Under the pieces are notes generated by a model. It made no database searches and had not been told where the DNA came from. It worked only from the letters and a program-made list of their open reading frames with translations. Source: Centroberyx gerrardi (Eukaryota; Chordata; Actinopteri; Beryciformes; Berycidae). From it: a stretch of DNA of 64,000 nucleotides. A program made the position numbers and the translations under genes. Shown here in pieces: positions 14,601 through 24,449 of this stretch (position 1 is its first letter; every line of letters starts with the position of its first letter). The DNA is taken from contig NC_136002.1 in the NCBI RefSeq assembly GCF_048128805.1, positions 26,494,602 to 26,558,601 on the forward strand, read 5' to 3'.

Positions 14601-14775
14601 CGAGCTGGCGGCGAGCGGCGGGGGCGCGGCCGGCTCGGGGTCCCGCGCCGGGACGGAGTCCGGCCGGCCCCGACGCAGCCTGACGGACGAGCAGTGCGCG
14701 TTCCTCCTCCTCATGGTCTTCGCCGTCATCGCCATCCTCATCGCTTTCGTCATCCAGTACTTTGTCATCAAATGA
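2681..14775 (+). CDS. fndc3b: FNDC3-family multi-FN3 membrane protein, C-terminal 683 residues (fndc3b-like; 5' part lies before the window)
   Basis: Twelve coding exons join in frame: 2681-2819, 3219-3287, 3405-3523, 4665-4770, 5005-5180, 5333-5446, 5601-5750, 6545-6891, 9396-9608, 9931-10097, 12136-12260 and 14449-14775 (TGA stop). All have AG/GT borders; the total is 2,052 nt. The product is a string of about six fibronectin type III modules, seen from recurrent core motifs such as [23 protein letters not shown] and [18 protein letters not shown]. It ends in a hydrophobic tail anchor at about residues 660-683, closing with IQYFVIK. The family is about 1,200 residues, so roughly the first 500 lie upstream. 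Family members sit in ER/Golgi membranes with the FN3 array cytoplasmic. FNDC3B rather than FNDC3A is favoured by the VCAIRQCQD and DEQCA...IQYFVIK signatures, as I remember the two paralogues. An Asp/Glu run followed by Pro (residues about 337-352) sits between two modules. The next gene downstream is a motilin/ghrelin-type receptor. Confidence 0.9.
2944..3129. repeat. Palindromic (fold-back) MITE
   Basis: The two halves are near-complete inverted copies. The left arm begins TTTGTAGAGAAATGGCT and the right arm ends AGCCATTTCTCTACAAA. Further in, TTTCGATCCCCA (left) pairs with TGGGGATCGAAA (right) around a loop near 3030-3048. The element lies wholly in the intron between the first and second visible fndc3b exons. 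The superfamily was not assigned. Confidence 0.6.
5869..6144. mobile_element. Non-autonomous hAT-like element
   Basis: The inferred ends are CAGTGATTCTCAAA and, reverse-complemented, CAGAGCTTCTCAAA. Both fit the CAGNG...TCTCAAA termini of many fish hAT elements. The flanks CTGTAAGC (5861-5868) and CTGTAAAC (6145-6152) look like an 8-bp target duplication with one mismatch. There is no transposase open frame. It lies in the intron between exons 5601-5750 and 6545-6891 of fndc3b. Confidence 0.55.
6939..7288. mobile_element. TTAA-flanked MITE (piggyBac-like ends), copy 1
   Basis: The element starts TTAAAGCTGCACTAGGCA and ends TTGCTTAGTGCAGCTTTAA, so TTAA borders both inverted termini. Internal sequence such as CCCAGAAATCATGTAACGTG recurs at 33298, showing a dispersed family. 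No coding capacity. It is in a 2.5-kb fndc3b intron (6892-9395), which is otherwise AT-rich. Confidence 0.55.
8084..8822 (-). mobile_element. 5'-truncated non-LTR retrotransposon with reverse transcriptase C-terminus
   Basis: On the minus strand an open frame (8410-8766, extendable in frame to about 8815) reads [20 protein letters not shown] followed by a basic domain and [11 protein letters not shown]. This is the C-terminal thumb region typical of fish LINE ORF2. Downstream on the same strand is an AT-rich 3' UTR ending in an ATAAAATCAAATCAATT tail at 8084, as expected for a LINE 3' end. It is a dead relic in the fndc3b intron 6892-9395. Confidence 0.7.
9858..9913. repeat. (CT)n microsatellite beside an acceptor site
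   Basis: A nearly pure CT run ends 17 bp before the acceptor of the fndc3b exon starting at 9931 and probably supplies its polypyrimidine tract. A second CT run lies at about 10122-10150, just after that exon. Confidence 0.8.
11438..11790 (+). mobile_element. LINE (L2-like) 3' fragment preceded by (ATATT)n
   Basis: The end AAATTTCCCCCAGGGGATCA then ATAAAGTGTAATCTAATCTAAT is the standard 3' end of fish L2/Rex-like LINEs, with TAATC-type tail repeats. An AT-rich 3' UTR precedes it from about 11488, and an ATATT run occupies 11438-11470. No open frame remains. The rest of the intron 10098-12135 is AT-rich with nothing recognised. Confidence 0.55.
12986..13230. repeat. Fold-back element with perfect 21-bp arms
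   Basis: Positions 12986-13006 and 13210-13230 are exact reverse complements (TTGCAAAGTATTGATTCTTG...). An inner pair, CTTCAGGTTCGCTCTTC near 13009 and GAAGAGCGAACCTGAAG at 13107, is also inverted. A 14-bp direct repeat AAAGAGTAAAACCT lies on both sides, at 12914 and 13229. It lies in the last fndc3b intron (12261-14448), which holds a T-run near 12412 and otherwise nothing I recognise. Confidence 0.55.
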
Positions 14776-17090
14776 GCGCCTCTCGCGCCCAGCTGCAGGG
14801 TTATAGCTTTATTTCCCCCCCCGCCCCCCTACCCCTCCACCCCTCCGTCATTCGTTTTCTTCTTTTTGTACTTGTCGTTTTCTGTTGTCACGAGAGTAAT
14901 CGCATTAGCCGTGTCAGGGTGCTGGGGGGAGGGATGGAGGGAGGGGGAAGGGGAGCAGGAGAAACCTAAACAGCAGTAAGGAAATGAGGAAATACAACAT
15001 TTTGCACCGATGATACTTTCCCGACTCTTCTACTTTTGTCGCCCCTCCCCACTCTTGTGGAATCTGTCGTTCAATTAAGGTTTCTGTCCCGTTACGATTG
15101 GCGTCCCGCGCAGAAGGAACTCAGAAAGAGCAGGGAAACGGTTTATTTCGGGGGTGGGAGGGGTAAGGGAGGGAGGGAGGGGGGCACTTTGACTCATGTA
15201 CTTGTTGATTACAGTATATATATATATATATGTGTATAGAAAATAGTCATTATTTATATTTCCATTTATGTGTCCAGTATGAAACTGTTTTTTGATAGAT
15301 GTTCCAAAAAAAATAGTATGTAGGTATGTTCTTAGCCTATGTGCTATTTGATTCTGGGACCTGGTGGGCCAGTGTTTGCACAGCGGGGTGTGTGTGTGTG
15401 TGTGTGTGTGTCCAGATGCATACTGTGTGTAGTTGTGCCACAGAGGTACACGGCTGGGAGGGCTGCAGGGCCAGACGAAGGGACTCGACCCCCTGCTGGA
15501 GTTTAAGGGGGGTGCAGTGAGAGGAGATGACGGAAATGAAATTCTTGTTCGCATTATAGAGCATTCATTTAGCACTTTCCAACTTTTTGATGTTCAGAAT
15601 GTTTAAGGATGCAAAAATGACTGGAGAAATGTTAGTATATTTTTGTACAGTAAGACACAAGGACCTGTAAGTTTGAAGAAAAAAAGAAAAAAAATTGCTC
15701 AGTATAAAGTTAGAAAACAAACAAAAACCAAACTAACACAGTGAATTCTAATTATTTTTACTATCATATAGTTATACTGTAGCTTGTTTTTACAATCATG
15801 CAGCTGCTTTACTCCGAAATATTGTTGTTCAGCACAAAAAATGTAAGCTTACCTGTATGTTTTGTTGTTTTGTTTTTGTTTTTTTGTTTTTTGTTTTTTT
15901 CCCAGTAATTGATTTTGCACCTTAGTGAAAGAAAACCTTGACAGACTGCGTCTTGGTCTTGTGATGCATTTTATAGAACACATTTTGAGATTGTGCAAGC
16001 CCTACTTGTGTTTTGGGTGTTTTAAAAGTTGTAGTACCACATGATGTGTCACTGAAACAGCTGATCTATCTCAGAGAAAGAAGAAAAAAAAAAAAAAGGA
16101 ATGAGAACCAGTTGTTTCAGAGGCCTTAATTGGAGAGAGGAAAAAAATCTCGGGAGCATTTTCTTCATTTCTCTTAAGTTTTTGATTTATTTTTTTGTTT
16201 GTTTTTTGTTTCGTTTTTTTTAGTTTTAGAAAACACTAAAATGTGTTTTATTTCCTTTCATTTTTAGCAACATTTATTTGATGTTAGTAAACACATAATC
16301 GTGAGAGAAATTGAAAGTAGTTCTGTGTATTACTTCCGATTTATTTTGATTTCTTTTGTCAGGTCATACATGTGTGAAGTATATTTTTTTATAATATTGA
16401 AGTAATATAAGTTAATACTCTCCAGAGAAAATAATAAATCCTGAGTACTCATGAAACATGGAAAGCAAATGGCAGATACAAAATGTGTTGTATCATGTAC
16501 TTCCTGTGAATCTAAATTTGCCTTTTCTCTGTGTGTTAAGTATTCGTAACAGATTGCTAACGCTGAGTTTCAGTAGTGATCTGGCCGTAGGGTCTAGTGT
16601 TGTGTTTGGTTATGGGCAGATAACTGCTGTTGCAACCGGTAAAATGAAATACAGGTACCTTGCAAAACGTCTTGGATAATTACATGATTTGGTCTTTCGG
16701 ACATTCTGCAAAAATGTCTTCTCTTTGTCATTTAAAGAATTCAAATTCCTATTTTTGATAGTGATTGCAACGTGTGCCATTTTAACACCTCTTCACCGCG
16801 GGGTAACTACCTTTGGCTGAGGAGATTAACAAAACGCTACAAAAACAAATAAAATATGCACAAAAAAGGAGACCATTTTTATGTAATTTTAATGTTTGCA
16901 GTTACCTCATACACCGTACATTCCAAAATGAAAATTTGTTATACTATACATACTACCAGACATATCACTTTAAAATGTTCGTTATGGGAAAAATGTATAA
17001 TCATAGATATGTATCTAAAGTGTATCTGTATAGCCATGATATCTACAAAGGATCCATGCACAATAAAAGATTTATAATTCTTAATCATGT
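14776..17090 (+). other. fndc3b: 3' UTR of the fndc3b-like gene
   Basis: This AT-rich tract of about 2.3 kb follows the stop codon. It has G-rich and C-rich patches near its start, a (GT)n run at 15388-15410, a short TA run near 15216, and many T- or A-runs. A canonical AATAAA at 17062-17067 (AATAAAAG) is the likely main poly(A) signal. An earlier AATAAA near 16433 could give a shorter form. The small open frames in this stretch show no recognisable protein. Confidence 0.6.
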
Positions 17091-17799
17091 TTGAAGTTTG
17101 GGCTTATGTTTGTGTTTTTTGGGAAATTCATCAACATGAGATGAAGCTTCTCCAACATCTGGCTGAGGAAGTCTGTGCTGTAAAATTTACTTTTATTTAA
17201 TGGTCTGGGAAAATTTGAAAAATGTATTTGATCATTTCCAGGTCTTTTCCAAGTTTGGATAAAAAGTCTGGAAAGGTTTTTTGTTCAGTCTTGATGCAAT
17301 TATATCTACACATTCTCCAAAGTCATAGAACCGATACCATTTCTCATGTTATCTTATGTTGTGAAGAATAATCTTCAAATTCAACCAGAAACTGAGGCCT
17401 GGAAAAAAAATACAGAATTTTAAAATGGGAAAACATATAGGAACCCACATCTATGTTGACCATACTTTATTTAGAATGTATTCAGAAGGATTTGAAAACA
17501 TGATAAAAGTTTTAACAGAAAAATCAGACCCTAAGTTGGGAACCTATACAGTAGTTTGAGTATTTGTGTGTTTAGACTGACCAGAAACAAGAGGGCAAAA
17601 CCTGTCATCTGCTCTCATTTCCCTCCCATGTTGGCTTAGAGGTAAAAGAAACACACGCTATTAAAATTTTAACTACAGTATGTTACTGAAGATGGTAATA
17701 TTACTTTTCCTTTTTTGGCCACATGGTGAGAGAGAGGTACTGAGCTCACAGTGGCTTTCTACCAGAGTAGGGTTAAAATACCAGGTCTTCAAAATGGAA

Positions 17800-17945
17800 A
17801 AGGGCTTGATGGGCTAACGGTTAGAGAATCTGTGGCATAGTGTTCACTAACAACTACTTATGGTATAAAAGGGTCTCTGGTTAAGACGATGTAAACTCAT
17901 TGTGAGTTATTCTGGATAAGAGCATCAGCTAAAAACTTATGTCTC
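17800..17945 (+). repeat. tRNA-derived SINE remnant
   Basis: GCTTGATGGGCTAACGGTTAGAG resembles a tRNA A-box region (only part of it is diagnostic). The segment ends TTCTGGATAAGAGCATCAGC, a diverged form of the common fish SINE end TTTGGATAAAAGCGTCTGC. It is in the intergenic gap between the fndc3b poly(A) signal and the receptor gene. Confidence 0.45.
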
Positions 17946-18074
17946 CTCTTGTCTCCTCCCCTCTTTTCTCCTGTTTTCTCCCCGCTGTCTCTCTCTCTTT
18001 CTGTCTCGTCTCTTCCTTTTTTCTTTTAGTCAAATTCAAATGGCAGAACAAGCAAAACTGTTGCCAAAGCATGT

Positions 18075-18245
18075 GTAAGATAGAAAGATAGATAGATGAT
18101 AGATAGATACATAGATGGTTTATCGTCCTCAGAGAAGAAATGCTTTTTCACAGTTTTTCACAAGCCAGAACACATACAGGACAAAACCAACACAATAAAT
18201 ATAACCAACAACCTGATAACCAACAAAATAAGCAATAATCAAGGA
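18075..18245 (-). mobile_element. LINE 3' tail fragment with (GATA)n
   Basis: A GATA/GATAGAT run at 18078-18115 is followed by TTTATCGTCCTCAGAGAAGA. Read on the minus strand this is TCTTCTCTGAGGACGATAAA plus a (TATC)n tail, the form of a LINE 3' end. No coding sequence remains. Confidence 0.4.
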
Positions 18246-18360
18246 TGGGAATATTAAAATGTCAAATGAAAAAAGAACAACAGGCCACAGAGTAAACTGC
18301 TGCTCTCTCTGGTCTTTGTTTTGTTGTGACCGGTCAATTCAACTTTGCTGCTACACCTAC

Positions 18361-18362
18361 GT

Positions 18363-18428
<66 letters not shown>
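18361..18428. repeat. Compound (GT)n(GA)n microsatellite
   Basis: About 26 bp of GT is followed directly by about 40 bp of GA, a purine-pyrimidine alternating block fused to a homopurine block. It lies about 1.8 kb upstream of the receptor start codon. A further (AC)n run is at 19757-19791, closer to that gene. Confidence 0.9.
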
Positions 18429-18432
<4 letters not shown>

Positions 18433-18942
18433 GCACAGCTCAGTCTGTTTAAGCAGTTGAAGCAGGAGAGTCATGATTAATGGGGGTGAGAGTGGGCACG
18501 CTCGCCCTGGTCACCGCTCTGTTTACATTATCGGGTTTTGTTGAGAGAGAGATTCAAAAAAAAAAAAAGGGGCAAAACAAGCTTTCCCTGTCGTGTCACT
18601 TCGACAAGAGTAAACAGAGTAACAAACAGAGGGACATTCCTGCCGCCCTGCCGAGGTCCCACTCAGGCATCCGGCCACGGGTCGGCTTCGTGTAAACACA
18701 CAAATACACCTTAATGTCAGAGTGAGTCATATCACAAACGTCCTTTTAGATCTAATGGATGTGCTGACTAAGAAACAAAAAAACTACACTGTTCATCCTT
18801 CAGGTTATCTAGGCTTAGTGTTAGTGTACTTTAAGAAGCTGTGAAAAAAGGACACAAAACGAGGAAAAATGTATAGATCACTATCTTTTTCTTGACAATG
18901 GAGATACACCTGTATGTATATTCATGGTCATTCTCAATGCAC

Positions 18943-19361
18943 TTAAAGGGGAGTGCCACCCATTTTAAGAATTCACATGTTATTTCTGCTAAAAGCCTAA
19001 ATGTCAGTGTTTGTGAACTTGCATCACTCTTTGCTAAAGCTACAGATCAGAGAGAGAAATCAGAGTTAGCTGACTTGGTGGAGCTATAATTCAAAATTGA
19101 GTTCATATTCTAGCATTGCAAACAGGTATGAACCAGAATTCAAACTATATTTGGGTGCAAGAACTCACACAAAAAAAAAAAAATCTTATGGGTCAACAAA
19201 GTCAGCGCCCCATTCATTGTCTATGGAGCAGTGCCAGATTTTATGTCACACATCCAGTTTCTCGCTTTAGGTGCTGCACGTTCGCAAGTTTTGACTGAGC
19301 TTTCCTGAGGCAGAGGGATCACACATGTGAATTCTTTAAAATGGGTGGATTTCCCCTTTAA
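18943..19361. mobile_element. TTAA-flanked MITE with ~38-bp inverted termini
   Basis: The left end TTAAAGGGGAGTGCCACCCA continues through TTTTAAGAATTCACATGT. The right end is the near-perfect inverse, ACATGTGAATTCTTTAAA followed by ATGGGTGGATTTCCCCTTTA and A. TTAA borders both ends, which suggests piggyBac-type mobilisation. No transposase frame. It lies about 0.8 kb upstream of the receptor start. Confidence 0.65.
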
Positions 19362-19756
19362 CTGCTCTGTTCGGATGTCAGGTTTGTTATAACAACCTTA
19401 GTAGGTGACTGGAGGAAGAACAGGAAGAGATGAGCTGGAGGGAGTGAGGAGTGAGAGACGGATGGGGGGTTGGTGTTTGGTAGTTAGGAGACACAATGAA
19501 GCAAACGGAGAACTCATTTTTCAGCGACTACTTCCAGACACGCTGGGATCCCATTGATTGATGCTTCAATTAATAAAGTAATAGTGATCTTTATGCAGAT
19601 GCTGTTCTGAAACAGAAGACAGTGACACATATTCATGATCAATTGTATCCTTCCAGAAACCGGGCAGTGGGGGTTTCCTCCAGTTCAGTTCCCTCCGTCT
19701 TATGGCTTTCACCGTCATCCATCCCATCATCATTTGATTGCAAATAAAATTACTTA

Positions 19757-19793
<37 letters not shown>

Positions 19794-19924
19794 CCGACAG
19801 CGTCCCTGTGGCTCCCTGGCTCTTCAGGGTGCTGTGGGAGGAGGAGGTGCTCTCTCTTCGTCTCTCTCACCAGAGCTCCACTGTGTATTCGGCACCAAGG
19901 ACCGGCTCTGTCACTCCGTCTGAC

Positions 19925-19965
19925 TCTGCTGCTGCTGCTGCTGCTGCCGCTGCTGCTGCCGCTCT
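19925..19965 (+). repeat. (CTG/CCG) trinucleotide run in the probable 5' UTR of the receptor gene
   Basis: About thirteen CTG or CCG triplets lie 210-250 bp before the receptor ATG, within GC-richer sequence that probably holds the promoter or 5' UTR. I see no convincing TATA box here. Confidence 0.7.
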
Positions 19966-20176
19966 CCATCGACACACACAGCAACAGACAGAGCCACAGA
20001 CACACACCAGAACAAAGCTGAAGGCTCCAGCTGCAGCTCCAGAGGTCACCCGACAAGAACTGAAGATATTATTTCAGCTTTTATCAAGTTGAAGCCAGCG
20101 GTTGACTTTCCCCCTCCGCAGCACTTGACTCCCTCCTGAGGTCGACTCACGTCTCTCCGGCCCCCGGAGGAGCGCC

Positions 20177-23068
20177 ATGCCCTGGACCCGAGCTCAGGTG
20201 GAGCCCCACGCGGGCGGAGGAGCGGAGGCCGCGGACCAGTACAGCGTGGACGACCACCACTACGAGGGCTCCCTGTTCCCCGCCTCCACCCTCATCCCCG
20301 TCACCATCATCTGCATCCTCATCTTCGTCGTCGGGGTGACGGGCAACACCATGACCATCCTCATCATCCAGCACTTCAAGGACATGAAGACCACCACCAA
20401 CCTGTACCTGTCCAGCATGGCCATGTCCGACCTCGTCATCTTCCTCTGCCTGCCCTTCGACCTGTACCGGCTGTGGAAGTACGTGCCGTGGCTCTTCGGC
20501 GAGGCGGTGTGCCGCTTCTACCACTACATCAACGAGGGCTGCACCTACGCCACCATCCTGCACATCACGGCCCTGAGCATCGAGCGCTACCTGGCCATCA
20601 GCTTCCCCCTCAGGGCCAAGGTGGTGGTGACCAGGCGGCGGGTGCAGTGCATCATCCTGGCGCTGTGGGTGTTCGCCCTGGTGTCGGCGGCGCCCACGCT
20701 TTTCCTGGTCGGGGTGGAGTACGACAACGACACGCACCCGGACTACAACACGGGCCAGTGCAAGCACACCAGCTACGCCATCAGCTCCGGGCAGCTGCAC
20801 ATCATGCTGTGGGTGTCCACCACCTACTTCTTCTGCCCCATGTTCTGCCTCATCTTCCTCTACGGCTCCATCGGGTGCAAGCTGTGGAAGAGCAGGAACG
20901 ACCTGCAAGGCCCCTGCGCTCTGGCCCGTGAACGAGCTCACAGGCAAACCGTCAAGATCCTGGGTGAGTGGGGTTTTTTTTTGTTTTCCCTCTCTGCATG
21001 GGATTGGAAACTCACTGAAAGATTCACACATCCTTTTAATGCTGATCTAAGGCAGAAAATATAGCAAATCATGGATAAAAACAGAAAAAAATGCAAAGAT
21101 AAAGATAAAGAAAACCACTACCACTGAATGTCAGGCTTCATTTACATTAGGTAGTTTAGTTTGTGTTATAAATGGGATTTCACCTGGTTAGAAAAAGGTT
21201 AAATAAAACAAAATAAATGTCAGTTGGCCCAATTACTGTTATTTTCTAAGTTTTAGATTTGAGTCTGCCAAACTAAACATGCATATAGTCAGTCAAACAT
21301 ATTGATGATCACTAATTATTCACACAAATACAGATGTTTTATGTTATTCCTCCTAAATAACTGCATGATTCTGCTTCTTAAAATCCCTTTGTGATTCTTA
21401 TGACTGGAAACGAAAGAGAACGATTCAGATTCAGGGCTGACAGCATCATTTAAAACAAAACCAAAAAAAAACTTTGTTTGTTAAAAGCTTAAACAAACAA
21501 TCCATCGGTCCACAGTCCGTCTTTCTTTTGCTGCAAATGGAGCAAAGCCAGGCTGACAGATCAGAATCTAACATTTCTGGTTTCTAGCTTTGGCAGAGAG
21601 TTGTGTGTTTACAAATGCAAATTCATAGTTTTAACATAAGCTATTCATTAGACTGATTTGTACTCCATTTAAAACGAGATCCAAAATATTAATTCTGTCC
21701 CACTTTATGTGCTTTTACAGGCTTCTGTGATGTTTTTATCCTGCAGCAGTTTGAAATAATAAAAAAAAAGCTGTTGCCGTCCATGTTGTTGTGATATCAG
21801 CCGGCTAATTATTCTGTTTTGTCTCTATGCTAATGACGTCCTTCTACAGCACATACTGATTGGCTTAATTTGCAGCTCTGGCATATTGTGCAGGAAACCC
21901 TGTTTTACAGTAGAAGACCGTGACCAGGGCCAATCTGTATTACTCAAATATTTAATCACGATGTATCCATTATGATATTAATGCTGGTCATTAGCTGAGC
22001 ACACACTGCACAGAGCTCATGTCGTCAGGCTTGTTGCCCTTTTGTATTCACATTTGTTGAATCCCAAATTGAATTGTCATCAGAAGCCTCCATAAATCAA
22101 ACTTAATGGAAATTTACATGCTCCCACAGTCCTGGGCTGCTGTTTAATCTGCTGGTGTCACACATCTCAGCAGTCAATAATCATCATTCCCTTAGGGCTA
22201 GAAAATATCAATTGATTCCGGGGGTGACTGTGGTGTCTGCTCGCTCTGTGAATCCACAATGTCAGTCTTCCATTTATTGTTAATGGAGCCGATTCACTTA
22301 TACTAATCATGTAGGCCATATGCATTTTTTTTGTTATTTATTAAATTGGGTTTTCTCATCCTTTAAAGGGGCAGTTAGTCAGATTTTTATTGCCCCATAG
22401 CACACGATGACCGTAATCTGCGGGGGTGGACAGGCTTGTTGATCAATACCAGTGACTCAGCGGTTACTTCACCAGACGCTGAGATTTCTGGTTTTCAAAA
22501 CTCACTTTGGACAAACACTGGTGAGCTGACGGCAAACACCGACTTTTCGCCACCAGAGGGGGAGACAAAGCGGGGAAATCGAGGGCATCACAGATTTCAG
22601 CTTTAAGGGGACGAGAGGGGTTGGGGGTGGAAGGAATTGTATAGGAGGAGATCAATTCTGTCGATGTTGTCCTGCTAGTTGCCAATAGAGATTGAGGTCA
22701 TAGATTACTTCACGCCCCTTTAATTTAAACTGGTTTCCTCATCCTGCTGTCTTCCTATAGTGGTGGTGGTGCTGGCCTTCGTCATCTGCTGGCTGCCCTA
22801 CCACATCGGCAGGAACCTGTTCGCCCAGGTGGACGACTACCACACGGCCAAGGTGAGCCAGGACTTCAACGTGGCGTCCATGGTGCTCTGCTACCTCAGC
22901 GCCTCCATCAACCCCGTCCTCTACAACCTCATGTCCCGCAAGTACAGGGCGGCGGCCAAACGCCTCTTCCTGCTGCACCACCGGCCCAGACAGACGCACC
23001 GCGGCCAGACGCAGCTGTCCGTGATCGACGACACCACCGCCCTCAACGAAACCCTGACCGGGGTCTGA
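20177..23068 (+). CDS. mlnr: Ghrelin/motilin receptor-family GPCR, most like motilin receptor (2 exons, complete)
   Basis: Exons 20177-20963 and 22761-23068 join in phase 1 to give 364 residues. It is a class A peptide receptor expected at the cell surface and coupled to Gq/calcium. Visible hallmarks: GN in TM1 (residues 56-57), TM2 LSSMAMSDLV, Cys112 and Cys195 for the extracellular disulfide, Glu120 in TM3 (the agonist-binding acidic residue in this family), ERY at 136-138, CWLP at 272-275 and NPVLY at 313-317. The only obvious N-glycosylation site is NDT in the second extracellular loop (184-186); the N-terminus has none. The intron position after TVKIL is that of GHSR and MLNR. PFDLYRLW, EGCTYATILH, RERAHRQTVK and VVVVLAFVICWLP fit motilin receptor better than ghrelin receptor. 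The extracellular loop is short, unlike mammalian MLNR. Confidence in the family is near 0.97; in MLNR over GHSR about 0.75. Confidence 0.9.
20964..22760 (+). other. mlnr: Receptor intron: AT-rich, possible regulatory block and a MITE
   Basis: The donor is GTGAGT at 20964 and the acceptor TTCCTATAG at 22760. A stretch at about 21480-21730 resembles sequence at 33625-33770 and is probably a dispersed repeat. At about 21820-22190 there are many TAAT-type homeodomain-like words and little simple repeat, which could be a conserved element but is unproven. A MITE fills 22373-22723. Confidence 0.5.
22373..22723. mobile_element. TTAA-flanked MITE next to the receptor exon 2 acceptor
   Basis: It begins TTAAAGGGGCAGTTAGTCAG and ends ATTACTTCACGCCCCTTTAA, with TTAA at both borders and short inverted termini (TTAAAGGGGC). 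Its right edge lies 37 bp before exon 2, so the branch point must lie in the remaining 37 bp or within the element. No coding capacity. Confidence 0.5.
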
Positions 23069-24408
23069 GGCGAGGCCTGCAGGGTCAGAGGTCGTCATGA
23101 CATCAGGACATGAGGGGCAGCTAATGAGGAAGAAGGAGAGAAGTTGCCACCGACAGCAGAGATGTGCAGAGGAGGAATGTCTTTCTATATTATCTTTATT
23201 GAGGGGGAAACCAGGGCTAAGAGCTCCACTGCAATTCAATGCAAATATACTGTAATGTCTTTTATTGTACTATTTTATTGTTCACAAAGACTGGATGATG
23301 ATTTTCAAGTGTGTGTCATCGTTGTTTATAGGTCATCATCAGCGGATTATCTGTGACCCCCCCCCGTGATAAAGTTTGTCACATTTTGTAAAAAGCAAAA
23401 AAATGCTCATTAATTCTTAAGGGTTAGAACAATATGGGCAAACCTTCCATGGTTCCAGGAAGAGATTTTATATTCAGAATCGTTTACATTTTCTTTTTCA
23501 GCTATGAAACCAAACCCCTTAATTTTATCCCTGAAATGTCCTTAATTTCTTCATTACATAAACATTAATTATCCATTAATAATAACAGTTTTTTAAAAAG
23601 TAAGGTTAGTATCAGGGGTTTTTAAGGGATTTAGTAATGGGTTGGTTCACGGAGACACTAGAAGTTAAGGGATTTTTGAATGCCTTTTGTGCATCGTTTA
23701 CAGGGTTATTAATGAGTTATTAATGGGAAAGTTCCCTGAATTTTACATTAAATTAGAAAGCAAGCAGTCAAAAATTAAGGGGTGATTAAGGGGGTTTTGA
23801 TGGGGTCTCCACCATTAATAACTCCCTCAACTAATTTTAAGGGGATTTTGCATGAATTAAGGGGTGAATTAATGTAAATGTAAGGTTATTTTAAGGGATT
23901 ACTGGTTCGTAGAGGTTGCAGCACTGTTAAACCTAATGCAAAAGTATTTACATGTACTTTGTGTACTGAAACGTATTTTCCAACGCTTATCCAACACACA
24001 CACACACACACACCATTTCAGTTCTACTCCACAGACGTCATTAATCCACACACTGATTGAGGAGAAACCCCTCTTCATTAATGAAAGATGATGTGTGCCA
24101 CCTTTGAAATGACTCTTCATTTATAACGCTTAATTGTAGTCTCAGCTACACTCTGTTGTACGATTCCATTTGTTTTGAAGTGTAATGTATGGTGAGCAAT
24201 GGTTATCATGCTGTTTGTTAGATGTTCTCATAAATCAAGAAAGAAAATATACCAAGTAAAACCTATTAGCTGTGGGCCATTTGTTGTGTAGATTGGATAT
24301 TCCGGTGTGTGTGTGTGTGTGTGTGTGTGTTTATGTGTGTGTGTCATCTTTCCGGTACAGGTAACATAAACCTGATAAGAGCAGATAAATATGAAAATGA
24401 GATAAGTG

Positions 24409-24449
<41 letters not shown>

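Noticed and set aside
2681..14775. Naming the first gene fndc3a because of the motilin-receptor-like neighbour
   Set aside because: The C-terminal exons ([31 protein letters not shown]) match FNDC3B rather than FNDC3A as I recall them.
20147..21031. 294-codon open frame opposite receptor exon 1
   Set aside because: It is the antisense shadow of a GC-rich coding exon; the protein is low-complexity (His/Val/Gly/Asp-rich) with no family features.
20177..23068. Naming the receptor GHSR from its fndc3b neighbour
   Set aside because: TM2-TM3, intracellular loop 3 and TM6 motifs and same-strand orientation fit the motilin receptor better. The ambiguity is kept as a finding.
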